This document shows, piece by piece, positions 52,304 to 58,749 of a DNA stretch of 58,749 nucleotides (position 1 is the stretch's first letter; every line of letters begins with the position of its first letter). Position numbers and translations under genes: made by a program. The stretch is from Cryobacterium frigoriphilum (GTDB taxonomy: Bacteria > Actinomycetota > Actinomycetes > Actinomycetales > Microbacteriaceae): positions 10,679-69,427 of the forward strand of contig NZ_SOHE01000040.1 in the NCBI RefSeq assembly GCF_004403305.1, given 5' to 3'. The notes below the pieces were generated by a model. That model searched no databases. It worked only from the letters and a program-made list of their open reading frames with translations, and was not told the DNA's origin.

Positions 52304-53290
52304 GTGACCCCCAGCGACCTCGCCCAGATTGCCGTCATCGGCGGATCCGGCCTGTATCAACTCTTTGCCCCCGAGCAGTCGACCGTGCACGAGATTGCCA
52401 CGCCCTACGGCTCGGCGAGCGTCACGGTCGGCCAGCGCGCCGGCCGCCGCGTCGCGTTTCTGCCGCGGCACGGCACCGGGCACTCGGTCGCCCCGCACCT
52501 CATCAACTACCGCGCCAACATCTGGGCCCTCGCGAGCCTCGGCGTGAAGGCGATCATCTCCTCGGCCGCGGTCGGGGGCGTCAACCCCGAGTATCCGCCG
52601 GGACTGCTCGTGGTCACCGACCAGTTCATCGACCGCACGAGCGGGCGCCCCGACACCTTCTACGAGCACGGATCGGTGCAGCACCTCTCGGCCGCCGACC
52701 CCTTCGACCCCGTGCTGCGTCGCGTCGCGATCGACGCCCTCGAGGCGCTCGATGAGCAGTTCGCCGCGACCGGAACCGTCGTCATCATCCAGGGTCCGCG
52801 CTTTTCGACCCGCGCCGAATCGGTCTGGTTTCGCGCTGTCGGCGCCGACATCGTGAACATGACCCAGTACCCAGAGGTCGTGCTCGCCTCCGAGCTGAAC
52901 ATGAGCACCGTCAACCTGTCGTTCGTGACCGACGCCGACGCCGGCCTCAGCCCCCGCGAGGCCGAGCCGGGCGCGGCGAATGCTGAGGCGACCCCGGCGA
53001 CGGATGCCGTCACCGCCGACCTCGTGTTTCGTCGCCTCGCCGAGGCCCAGCCTCGCATCCTCGCGGCGATCGACGGCATCCTGCGCGCCCTGCCCCGGGA
53101 CTTCGCGCCCCGGGCCCTCATCGCGCCGGCCGAGGTGCGCGCCGTGCTCGAGCGCGAGGTGCAGCACCATCCCGCATTCGAGCTGCCGCCGCTGAACCCG
53201 CCCGCTGCCGCTGCCGCTGCCCACGGCTCGGCGCCGGCTGCGACGAACACGACCGCCGCGTCGACCGGCCCGGCGGCCGACGCCCGATGA
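52304..53290 (+). CDS. mtnP: S-methyl-5'-thioadenosine phosphorylase family
   Basis: A 328-aa purine-nucleoside phosphorylase-type enzyme cleaving methylthioadenosine (or a related nucleoside) with phosphate. IAVIGGSGLYQLF is the N-terminal block; FLPRHGTGHSVAPHLINYRA is the phosphate site, SAAVGGVNPEYPPGLLVV and QGPRFSTRAES follow, and ADIVNMTQYPEVVLASELNM is the nucleoside site. The last 40 residues (PPAAAAAAHGSAP onwards) are low-complexity and beyond the usual length. The GTG at 52304 has GGAG 6 nt upstream. Its stop overlaps the next gene as ATGA. Confidence 0.92.
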   Translation: MTPSDLAQIAVIGGSGLYQLFAPEQSTVHEIATPYGSASVTVGQRAGRRVAFLPRHGTGHSVAPHLINYRANIWALASLGVKAIISSAAVGGVNPEYPPGLLVVTDQFIDRTSGRPDTFYEHGSVQHLSAADPFDPVLRRVAIDALEALDEQFAATGTVVIIQGPRFSTRAESVWFRAVGADIVNMTQYPEVVLASELNMSTVNLSFVTDADAGLSPREAEPGAANAEATPATDAVTADLVFRRLAEAQPRILAAIDGILRALPRDFAPRALIAPAEVRAVLEREVQHHPAFELPPLNPPAAAAAAHGSAPAATNTTAASTGPAADAR

Positions 53291-54555
53291 GCCTGCACGT
53301 TGCGGGCCCGACTGCTGCGGGCGCGACTGTGCCGGGCCCGACTGTGCCGGGCACTGTGTCGGGGCAGACCGTGCCGGGCACTGTGTCGGGCCAGACCGTG
53401 CCGGGCACTGTGTCGGGCGCGACTGTGCCGGCCTTTCCTGATGCGGGCGCGACTGCTGCGGCCCTTCCTGATCCGGGCCGGCCTGGCGCGGGGGACCGCG
53501 CCCGCCATCTGCTCGTCACGGGCGGGGCCGGCTTCATCGGCGGCGCGATCGTGACCGCCGCCCTCGAGCGGGGTTACCGTGTGCGGGTGCTCGACTCCCT
53601 GCGCCGCGACGTGCACGGCGCACCGCCGACGCTCGACCCGCGGGTCGAGTTGCTGATCGGTGACGTCACCGACCCGGCCGCCTGCGCCGCCGCCCTCGAC
53701 GGCATCGACGTGGTCTGCCACCAGGCGGCGAAGGTCGGCCTCGGCGTCGACTTCGCCGACGCGCCCGACTACGTGCACAGCAACGAGGTGGGCACCGCGG
53801 TGCTGCTCGCCGCGATGGCGACCGCGGGCATCCGTCGCCTGGTTCTGGCCTCGTCGATGGTCGTCTACGGGGAGGGCAGCTACCTAGGCCCGCACGGCTT
53901 CACCCGGCCCGCGCCGCGCCGCGCCGCCGACCTCGACGCCGGGCGGTTCGATCCGCTCGACCCGGCCACCGGCGCTGCACTGGAGCCCGTGCTCGTGTCC
54001 GAAGACGACCCGGTCGACCCGCGCAACGTCTACGCGAGCAGCAAACTCGGCCAGGAGTACCTCGCCACCGCCTGGGCCCGTTCCACCGGCGGCCGGGTCG
54101 CCGCGCTGCGTTACCACAACGTGTATGGGCCAGGGATGCCGCAGAACACGCCGTACGCCGGCGTCGCCTCGCTGTTCCGCTCGGCCCTCGAACGTGGCGA
54201 GACCCCGCGCGTGTTTGAGGATGGAGCGCAGCGGCGGGACTTCGTGCACGTGCGGGATGTTGCATCCGCCAACCTCGCGGCGCTCGAGTGGACCGCGGCC
54301 GAGGCTGGGGAGTTTCGCGCCTTCAACGTGGGCAGCGGGGTCGTGCACACGATCGGTGAGATGGCGGCGGAACTCGGCCGCGCCGCCGGTGGGGTGGTGC
54401 CCGTTGTGACGGGGGAGTATCGCCTCGGGGATGTGCGGCACATCACGGCGTCGTCGGAGCGGTTGCGCAGTGAGCTGGGCTGGGCGGCAGCAGTGAGCTT
54501 CGAGGATGGAATGCGCGAGTTCGCGACGGCACCGCTGCGGGCAGCGGTGAAGTAG
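53287..54555 (+). CDS. NAD-dependent epimerase/dehydratase with repetitive N-terminal extension
   Basis: A 422-aa protein. The enzyme proper starts at about residue 75 with HLLVTGGAGFIGGAIVTAAL. It has LASSMVVYGEG (catalytic Ser/Thr region), NVYASSKLGQEYLA (YxxxK), RYHNVYGPGMP and FVHVRDVASAN, typical of extended short-chain dehydrogenases acting on nucleotide sugars. The first 74 residues are tandem repeats around TVPGTVSGQ, encoded by 27-bp DNA repeats. In-frame GTG codons within the repeats could be alternative starts, but none removes the extension fully. The start overlaps the mtnP stop (ATGA). Confidence 0.85.
   Translation: MSLHVAGPTAAGATVPGPTVPGTVSGQTVPGTVSGQTVPGTVSGATVPAFPDAGATAAALPDPGRPGAGDRARHLLVTGGAGFIGGAIVTAALERGYRVRVLDSLRRDVHGAPPTLDPRVELLIGDVTDPAACAAALDGIDVVCHQAAKVGLGVDFADAPDYVHSNEVGTAVLLAAMATAGIRRLVLASSMVVYGEGSYLGPHGFTRPAPRRAADLDAGRFDPLDPATGAALEPVLVSEDDPVDPRNVYASSKLGQEYLATAWARSTGGRVAALRYHNVYGPGMPQNTPYAGVASLFRSALERGETPRVFEDGAQRRDFVHVRDVASANLAALEWTAAEAGEFRAFNVGSGVVHTIGEMAAELGRAAGGVVPVVTGEYRLGDVRHITASSERLRSELGWAAAVSFEDGMREFATAPLRAAVK
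53326..53440. repeat. 27-bp coding tandem repeats in the epimerase N-terminus
   Basis: CCGGGCACTGTGTCGGG recurs about every 27 bp (three main copies, with related 12-bp copies before and after). The repeats stay in frame with the epimerase. Confidence 0.85.
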
Positions 54556-54639
54556 GTCGAGGGCTCGGGCCATGACGCGGGAGTCGGGGCGAAGGGCGCC
54601 AAGACCATGCGCGCGGCTCCCGGGGCAGCTGGCCTGGGC

Positions 54640-54755
54640 TTGCGCGTCGCCGCGCGTGAGATGTCAGAGGTGGCCCCGTGGGCGCGGGCGGATTTAAGGG
54701 GCGATCTGCGCCACCTCGTGAGCGGAGTGTCACAGATGGCCCCTTGGGCGGCGGT
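54640..54755. repeat. Type-k half-unit cluster next to the hairpin array
   Basis: Inverted units end at GGCCCC near 54677 and near 54743, with a forward unit (AAGGGGC, GATCTGCGCC, ACCTCGT) at 54697-54721. The forward unit and the following inverted one pair over most of their length around a short loop. It is the same unit as at 39.5-39.7 kb, and leads straight into the type-h array. Confidence 0.7.
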
Positions 54756-54797
54756 GGTTCTCGGAGACTGACCCTTCCCGGGAGCGCTGCACGGAGG

Positions 54798-54994
54798 CAA
54801 GGGGCATATTGTGGCTTTTCGTGAACGAGAAGCCACAAAGCGCCCCTTGAACGCTCTCTCCCTTCGACGAGACGCCAAAATTTGCCCCTTGAGACGATCT
54901 GAAGGGGCAATTTTTGGCTTCTCGTGGCTTCGCCACGTGCGTGAAGGGGCCGATTTTGGCTTCTCGTGAGCGAGACGCCACAATATGCCCCATG
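54798..54994. repeat. Second three-hairpin array of type-h half-units
   Basis: Hairpin 1 (54798-54849) has CAAGGGGC/GCCCCTTG outer arms, TTGTGGCTT/AAGCCACAA inner arms, then T/G-A-C-G pairs and a TGAA loop. Hairpin 2 (54867-54925) has 24-nt arms matching at 22 positions around an 11-nt loop. Hairpin 3 (54944-54994) has GGGGC/GCCCC and TTCTCG/CGAGA arms with a TGAG loop. Order and geometry match the array at 42005-42201, with different but still paired bases. No gene is seen between 54556 and 55107. Confidence 0.9.
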
Positions 54995-55107
54995 GTCGCC
55001 GGGGCACGCATCGACCGCGCGGCAATTGGGGTTCTGCGGGGCGAGAGCGGCGGACGGGCATTCCCGCGGCAGCGGATGCCCCGCCGCTGCACCGAAAGAG
55101 CGGCCGC

Positions 55108-56256
55108 CTACGCGGGGTGGGCCGGGAGAAACACGTCGAAGCGACATCCGCCGTCTCGGTTGTAGACGACCACTTCACCGCGGTGGGCCTGCACGATGCC
55201 CTGCACGATGGCGAGGCCCAGGCCGGCACCGCCGGTGCGGCCGGGCTGGCCGTGCTGGTCCGGGGGAGTGCGGGGCGAGCTGGCCCGCCAACCGGCCTCG
55301 AAGACCCGACCCAGGTCGTGTTCGGGGATGCCGCCGGCCGTGTCCTGCACGCTGATCACGGCGCGGCCGTCGGCGTGTTCGAGAGCGGAGACGACGATCG
55401 GGCTGCCGGGCGCGGACTGTTGCATCGCGTTCATGACGAGGTTGCCCACGACCCGGGCGAGCTCTCGAGGATCGGCGAGCACGGTGAGCCCCTGCTCGCC
55501 CTCGAAGCGCAGATCGAGCGATTTCGCGGCCGCGACCGGCGCGAGGTCGGCCACCGTGTCGCTGATCAGGTCATAGAGCGAAACGGGTTCGAGGGCCAGC
55601 TGCAGGGTGCCGGCGTGAATGCGTGACAGCGCGAACAGATCATCGACCATGCCCGTGAGCCGGTCGACCTGCCCGCGAATCTGCGCGTAGTAACGGTCGG
55701 GGTCTTCAACCATGCCGTCTTCGAGGGCCTCGGCCATGGCCCGGATGCCGGCGAGCGGCGTGCGCAGGTCGTGAGAGATCCACGCCACCAGCTCCCGGCG
55801 GGAGCCCTCGACCCGGTCCTCGCGGGCGCGCAGTGCGGCGAGGCGTTCTCCCGTGGCCGCGAGCTCGCCGGCGAGGGCCGCGAACTCGTGGCTCGTGTGG
55901 CGGTCGGGGGAGGCCACGGGTTCGCCGCGCCCGATGCTCGCGGCCGCCGCGCGCAGGTAGCGGTTGTCGCGGGCGAGGGACCGGCCGAGCACGGCGGCCA
56001 TCGAGACGGATACCAGCCCGGTCACCGCGGCGATCCAGTAGAACACGATGAGGTCGTCGGACGAGAGGTACATGAGAGAGGCGGCCGCGGCCATGCCGCT
56101 GACGAGCGAGGTGACCGTCGCGGCGGCCACGACCACGAGCTGAAGCACGAGCGACGAGCGGGACAGCAGGCGCAGCACGAGCAGGCCGAGACAGCCGACG
56201 ATTGTCGCGCAGGCGAGTGCGAGGCCCGCCACGGCGAGCAGCGCCGAGGCGGTCAT
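55108..56256 (-). CDS. Sensor histidine kinase without an extracytoplasmic sensor domain
   Basis: A 382-aa HK. Three or four closely spaced N-terminal membrane segments (1-100) leave almost no external domain, so it may sense at or within the membrane. A HAMP-like linker follows, then the dimerisation/phosphoacceptor box AWISHDLRTPLAGIRAMAEA. The ATPase domain has RVVGNLVMNAMQQS (N box), VQDTAGGIPEHDLGRVFEAG (G1/F) and GGAGLGLAIVQGIV (G2). Its ATG overlaps the regulator stop (ATGA), so the pair is coupled. The stimulus is unknown. Confidence 0.92.
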   Translation of the reverse strand: MTASALLAVAGLALACATIVGCLGLLVLRLLSRSSLVLQLVVVAAATVTSLVSGMAAAASLMYLSSDDLIVFYWIAAVTGLVSVSMAAVLGRSLARDNRYLRAAAASIGRGEPVASPDRHTSHEFAALAGELAATGERLAALRAREDRVEGSRRELVAWISHDLRTPLAGIRAMAEALEDGMVEDPDRYYAQIRGQVDRLTGMVDDLFALSRIHAGTLQLALEPVSLYDLISDTVADLAPVAAAKSLDLRFEGEQGLTVLADPRELARVVGNLVMNAMQQSAPGSPIVVSALEHADGRAVISVQDTAGGIPEHDLGRVFEAGWRASSPRTPPDQHGQPGRTGGAGLGLAIVQGIVQAHRGEVVVYNRDGGCRFDVFLPAHPA

Positions 56257-57257
56257 GGCGCGGCGACCGCCGGCAGCGAGGTCGCGGGCGGACCCGCGGT
56301 CGTGGGCGAGGTCGGCCCCGCGGTCGGACCTGAGGTCGGCACCGAGGTCGAGGGCGAGGTCGCGGGCGGCGGCGTGGGCGAGGGCGGCACCGCGGTCGAA
56401 CCTGAGGACAAACCTGAGGACAAACCTGAGGTCGGCGCCGAGGTCATGGGCGACTCCGCGGGCGCATTCGGTGACCCGGGCGGCGCCGCCGGCACCGCGA
56501 TCGGGCGTGGGGCAGCATCCGTCGCCCCGAGCACGATCGGATCGAAGCGATAGCCAACCCCCCAGACCGTGTTCAAGACCCGCGGATGCGCCGGGTCGGC
56601 CTCGATCTTCTCGCGCAGGCGCCGCACGTGCACCGTCACCGTCGACAGGTCGCCGAACTCCCAGCCCCAGACCGAGCGCAGCAGGTCTTCCCGGCTGAGT
56701 ACCTTCGACGGCCGCCAGACGAGATAGGCGAGCAGGTCGAACTCGCGGCTGGTGAGCACGAGCGCCGTGCCGCGCAGGCGGATCTCGTGGGCGCCGAGGT
56801 CGAGCGAGAACTCGCCGACCTCGATCACGCCCTCTGGCAGCGACTCCGGCACGCTGCGCCGCAGCACCGACTGCACCCGCAGCACGAGCTCGCGCGGCGA
56901 AAACGGTTTCACGAGGTAATCGTCGGCGCCGGCTTCGAGGCCCTGGATGCGGTCCTCTTCCTCGCCGAGCGCGGTCAGCATGATCACCGGAATCGCCCAG
57001 TTCGTGCGCACCCGGCGGCAGACCTCGATGCCGTCAAGGTGCGGCAGCATGCGGTCGAGCACGACGAGGTCGGGGCGCAGTTGTTCGGCCAGGTGCAGCC
57101 CGCTGAGCCCGTCGAGGGCTTCATCGACCGTGAATCCGGCGGCGCGCAGGTACCGGCAGACGACCTCCGAGACGGTCGGGTCGTCGTCGATGACGAGAAT
57201 CCGCCGGTCGGAGAGCGCGTCGGCGCGCATGCTGGCGAAAAATTGTGAGGGGGCCAC
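56253..57257 (-). CDS. OmpR/PhoB-type response regulator with proline-rich C-terminal tail
   Basis: A 334-aa regulator. The receiver domain has RRILVIDDDPTVSEVVCRYL, the phosphorylated Asp68 in VVLDRMLPHLDG, and VKPFSPRELVLRV. The winged-helix domain (about 140-235) includes LTSREFDLLAYLVWRPSKVL and TVHVRRLREKIEADP. The last 94 residues are a P/S/T/A-rich tail (for example SPTPPPATSPSTSVPTSGPT), rare in this family. The leaderless GTG at 57257 (TAGGGT, 7 nt) is preferred; an ATG at 57230 would remove nine residues. Confidence 0.9.
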   Translation of the reverse strand: MAPSQFFASMRADALSDRRILVIDDDPTVSEVVCRYLRAAGFTVDEALDGLSGLHLAEQLRPDLVVLDRMLPHLDGIEVCRRVRTNWAIPVIMLTALGEEEDRIQGLEAGADDYLVKPFSPRELVLRVQSVLRRSVPESLPEGVIEVGEFSLDLGAHEIRLRGTALVLTSREFDLLAYLVWRPSKVLSREDLLRSVWGWEFGDLSTVTVHVRRLREKIEADPAHPRVLNTVWGVGYRFDPIVLGATDAAPRPIAVPAAPPGSPNAPAESPMTSAPTSGLSSGLSSGSTAVPPSPTPPPATSPSTSVPTSGPTAGPTSPTTAGPPATSLPAVAAP

Positions 57258-57264
57258 GTTCTTT

Positions 57265-57270
57265 ACCCTA
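57265..57270 (-). promoter_or_regulatory. -10 element for leaderless two-component operon
   Basis: TAGGGT on the minus strand lies 7 nt before the GTG at 57257. Confidence 0.55.
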
Positions 57271-57354
57271 GATGCCCCGGCCTGACAGTGCACCGGGTCG
57301 CAGCCTTCCGATTTTCGTAACGTTTCGTGCCCGGTTCTCCCAGCAAGCCCAACC

Positions 57355-57360
57355 TACTGT
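57355..57360 (+). promoter_or_regulatory. -10 element for leaderless GT2 transcript
   Basis: TACTGT, 6 nt, then ATG 57367. Confidence 0.55.
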
Positions 57361-57366
57361 CGATAC

Positions 57367-58041
57367 ATGACGCAGAATCAGACGCTGGTAGACGTGGTGC
57401 TGCCGTGCCTCGACGAGGCCGGCGCCCTGCCCTGGGTGCTCGCGCGCCTGCCACAGGGCTATCGCGCGATCGTCGTCGACAACGGGTCGACGGATGGTTC
57501 CGCCGACATCGCCCGCAGCCTCGGCGCCACCGTCGTGCACGAACAACGGCGCGGATTCGGCGCCGCCGCCCACGCCGGCCTGCTCGCCGCGACGGCCCCC
57601 ATCGTCGCTTTCTGCGACGCGGATGCCTCGATGAACCCCGAAGACCTGCCTCGGGTCGTCGACCCGGTCGCCGACGGCACTCGTGATCTGGTGCTCGGAC
57701 GCCGCCGCCCGACCGTTGCCGGGTCGTGGCCCGTGCATGCGCGAATAGCAAATACCAGCCTTTCTTGGCGACTGCGCCGAATAACAGGTGTGACCATTCA
57801 TGACCTCGGCCCGATGCGGGCCGCCTCCCGCGAGAAGCTCCTCTCCCTGAATCTGCAGGACCGCCGCAGCGGCTACCCCCTGGAGATGTTTCTGCGCGCC
57901 TCCGAAGCGGGGTGGCGCATCCACGAAGTGGATGTGCCCTACGCGCCGCGAGTCGGCCGCAGCAAGGTCACCGGTACCGTTCGCGGCACCCTGACGGCGA
58001 TCGGCGACATGTCGCGCCTGCTGCGTGAGGTGCGCCGATGA
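57367..58041 (+). CDS. Glycosyltransferase family 2 (DPM1-like)
   Basis: A 224-aa GT-A enzyme. VDVVLPCLDEAGALPWVLAR opens it, followed by IVVDNGSTDGSADIARSLGA, RRGFGAAAHAGLLAA, VAFCDADASMNPEDL (DxD) and GVTIHDLGPMRAASREKLLS. Such soluble GT2 proteins often precede TIGR04282-type genes, as here, where the stop overlaps the next start (ATGA). The pair is found beside two-component and envelope genes in actinobacteria; the donor sugar is unknown. It has its own leaderless promoter, divergent from the two-component operon. Confidence 0.88.
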   Translation: MTQNQTLVDVVLPCLDEAGALPWVLARLPQGYRAIVVDNGSTDGSADIARSLGATVVHEQRRGFGAAAHAGLLAATAPIVAFCDADASMNPEDLPRVVDPVADGTRDLVLGRRRPTVAGSWPVHARIANTSLSWRLRRITGVTIHDLGPMRAASREKLLSLNLQDRRSGYPLEMFLRASEAGWRIHEVDVPYAPRVGRSKVTGTVRGTLTAIGDMSRLLREVRR

Positions 58042-58749
58042 CTATCGTGGTCGTGATCGCGAAGGAGTGCCTGCCCGGCCGCGTGAAGACCCGCCTGCAT
58101 CCGGCACTCAGCTACGAGGGCGCGGCCGAACTGGCGTCCGCGAGCCTCGACGACACCCTCGCGGCCGTCAACGCGCTCGAGGCGACCCACTCCGCGTTCC
58201 CGGCCCGGCGCATCCTCGCCTTTGACGGCGTGACACCGCCGCCCGCCGCGGCCGGCTGGGAGATTCTGCCCCAGGTCGACGGCGACCTCGACGAACGCCT
58301 CGCGGCGATCTTCGATACCTGCGACGAGCCCACCCTGCTCGTGGGAATGGACACCCCGCAGCTTTCGGCCGCGCTGCTCGCCCCGGTCTTCGCCGACTGG
58401 GCCGCCGCGGCGCGCCCCGGCCCCGGGCTGCGCTCGGCGACGACGGATGCCTGGTTCGGCCCCGCCGCCGACGGCGGCTTCTGGGCGCTCGGCCTGAACA
58501 AGCCAACGGGAGCGCTCATTCGCGGCGTCGCCATGTCGCGGGACGACACCGGAGCGACCCAGCTCGCCCGCCTTCAGGATGCCGGCCTGCGCGTGCGCAT
58601 GCTCGACACCCTCGTTGATGTTGACACGATCGAGGCCGCGCACGACGTGGCCGCCCTCGCCCCCGACGGCCGCTTCGCGGCGACCCTCGAGGCCCTGACC
58701 GCCCCCGGCGTGACGACCGCCGAGGCCCTGACCGCCCCCGGCGTGACGG
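58038..58749 (+). CDS. TIGR04282/DUF2064-type glycosyltransferase-fold protein (cut by window end)
   Basis: At least 237 codons, open to the window end. TIVVVIAKECLPGRVKTRLH is the nucleotidyltransferase-like start with the KTRL signature. LVGMDTPQLSAALLAPVF (D-x-P) and FGPAADGGFWALGL (DGG) are the family's other blocks. The final residues repeat ALTAPGVT, encoded by a short tandem repeat at the very edge of the window. The start overlaps the GT2 stop (ATGA), indicating a joint pathway; the reaction is not established for this family. Confidence 0.85.
   Translation, partial: MTIVVVIAKECLPGRVKTRLHPALSYEGAAELASASLDDTLAAVNALEATHSAFPARRILAFDGVTPPPAAAGWEILPQVDGDLDERLAAIFDTCDEPTLLVGMDTPQLSAALLAPVFADWAAAARPGPGLRSATTDAWFGPAADGGFWALGLNKPTGALIRGVAMSRDDTGATQLARLQDAGLRVRMLDTLVDVDTIEAAHDVAALAPDGRFAATLEALTAPGVTTAEALTAPGVT

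Noticed and set aside
54798..54994. Hairpin array as an ordinary bidirectional terminator between convergent genes
   Set aside because: Three hairpins with shared units, an internal order matching another array that is not between convergent genes, and no T-tracts make simple termination an insufficient explanation.

Overview
The window is high-GC actinobacterial chromosome, most likely Microbacteriaceae or a close relative. The evidence is a WhiB regulator, LGFP and cell-wall-binding-repeat-2 (CWB2) exoproteins, many TANNNT promoters that place the transcription start on the start codon (leaderless mRNAs), and strong GC bias at third codon positions. No tRNA, rRNA, CRISPR array, integrase or insertion sequence was seen. 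Most of the window is one large surface-polysaccharide locus.

Layout. 1-4.3 kb: dTDP-L-rhamnose genes (rfbB partial and divergent, rfbC, rfbA) and a secreted metalloprotease with CWB2 repeats. 4.3-7.4 kb: a repeat island, a membrane protein behind an AT-rich operator, a BrnT-like toxin/antitoxin pair and a small membrane protein. 7.4-14.1 kb (minus): an arabinogalactan-type galactan module, GlfT1-like GT2, a second GT2, UDP-galactopyranose mutase, GlfT2-like galactofuranosyltransferase and a Wzm/Wzt ABC exporter. 14.3-16.8 kb: a lysozyme-like/LGFP/CWB2 exoprotein. 16.8-27.9 kb: glycosyltransferases, a DUF6541-type membrane protein, a flippase and a five-enzyme set that fits UDP-ManNAc3NAcA synthesis (dehydrogenase, oxidoreductase, aminotransferase, acetyltransferase, 2-epimerase). 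28-36.8 kb: a second DUF6541-type protein, more glycosyltransferases including a GT11 fucosyltransferase, a second flippase and galE. 36.8-39.4 kb: two tandem Wzy/WaaL-type proteins. 39.7-43.5 kb: lipid or redox enzymes (SRPBCC, CrtI-like, acyl-CoA dehydrogenase). 43.7-52.3 kb: manA, a second galE, whiB, a 1072-aa membrane glycosyltransferase and its DUF5719-type partner. 52.3-58.7 kb: MTA phosphorylase, an NAD-dependent epimerase, a two-component system, a GT2 and a TIGR04282-type protein cut by the window end.

The parts fit one or more envelope polymers. Rhamnose, galactose (galE plus glf) and ManNAc3NAcA supply sugars, the GTs assemble them, and export is by an ABC route (Wzm/Wzt) and a Wzx/Wzy route. 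The CWB2 exoproteins may be anchored to the product.

The most unusual content is non-coding. Islands at about 4.37-4.6, 39.5-39.7, 42.0-42.2, 45.7-45.8 and 54.65-55.0 kb are built from 25-nt half-units arranged as inverted pairs, with central hairpins having 24-25-nt arms and 10-11-nt loops. Base-pair-preserving differences between copies argue for a maintained structure. A separate island at 45.2-45.6 kb is a 19-bp tandem repeat mosaic. A second unusual feature is three short leaderless reading frames whose stop overlaps, as GTGA, the start of the first gene of a polysaccharide transcription unit.
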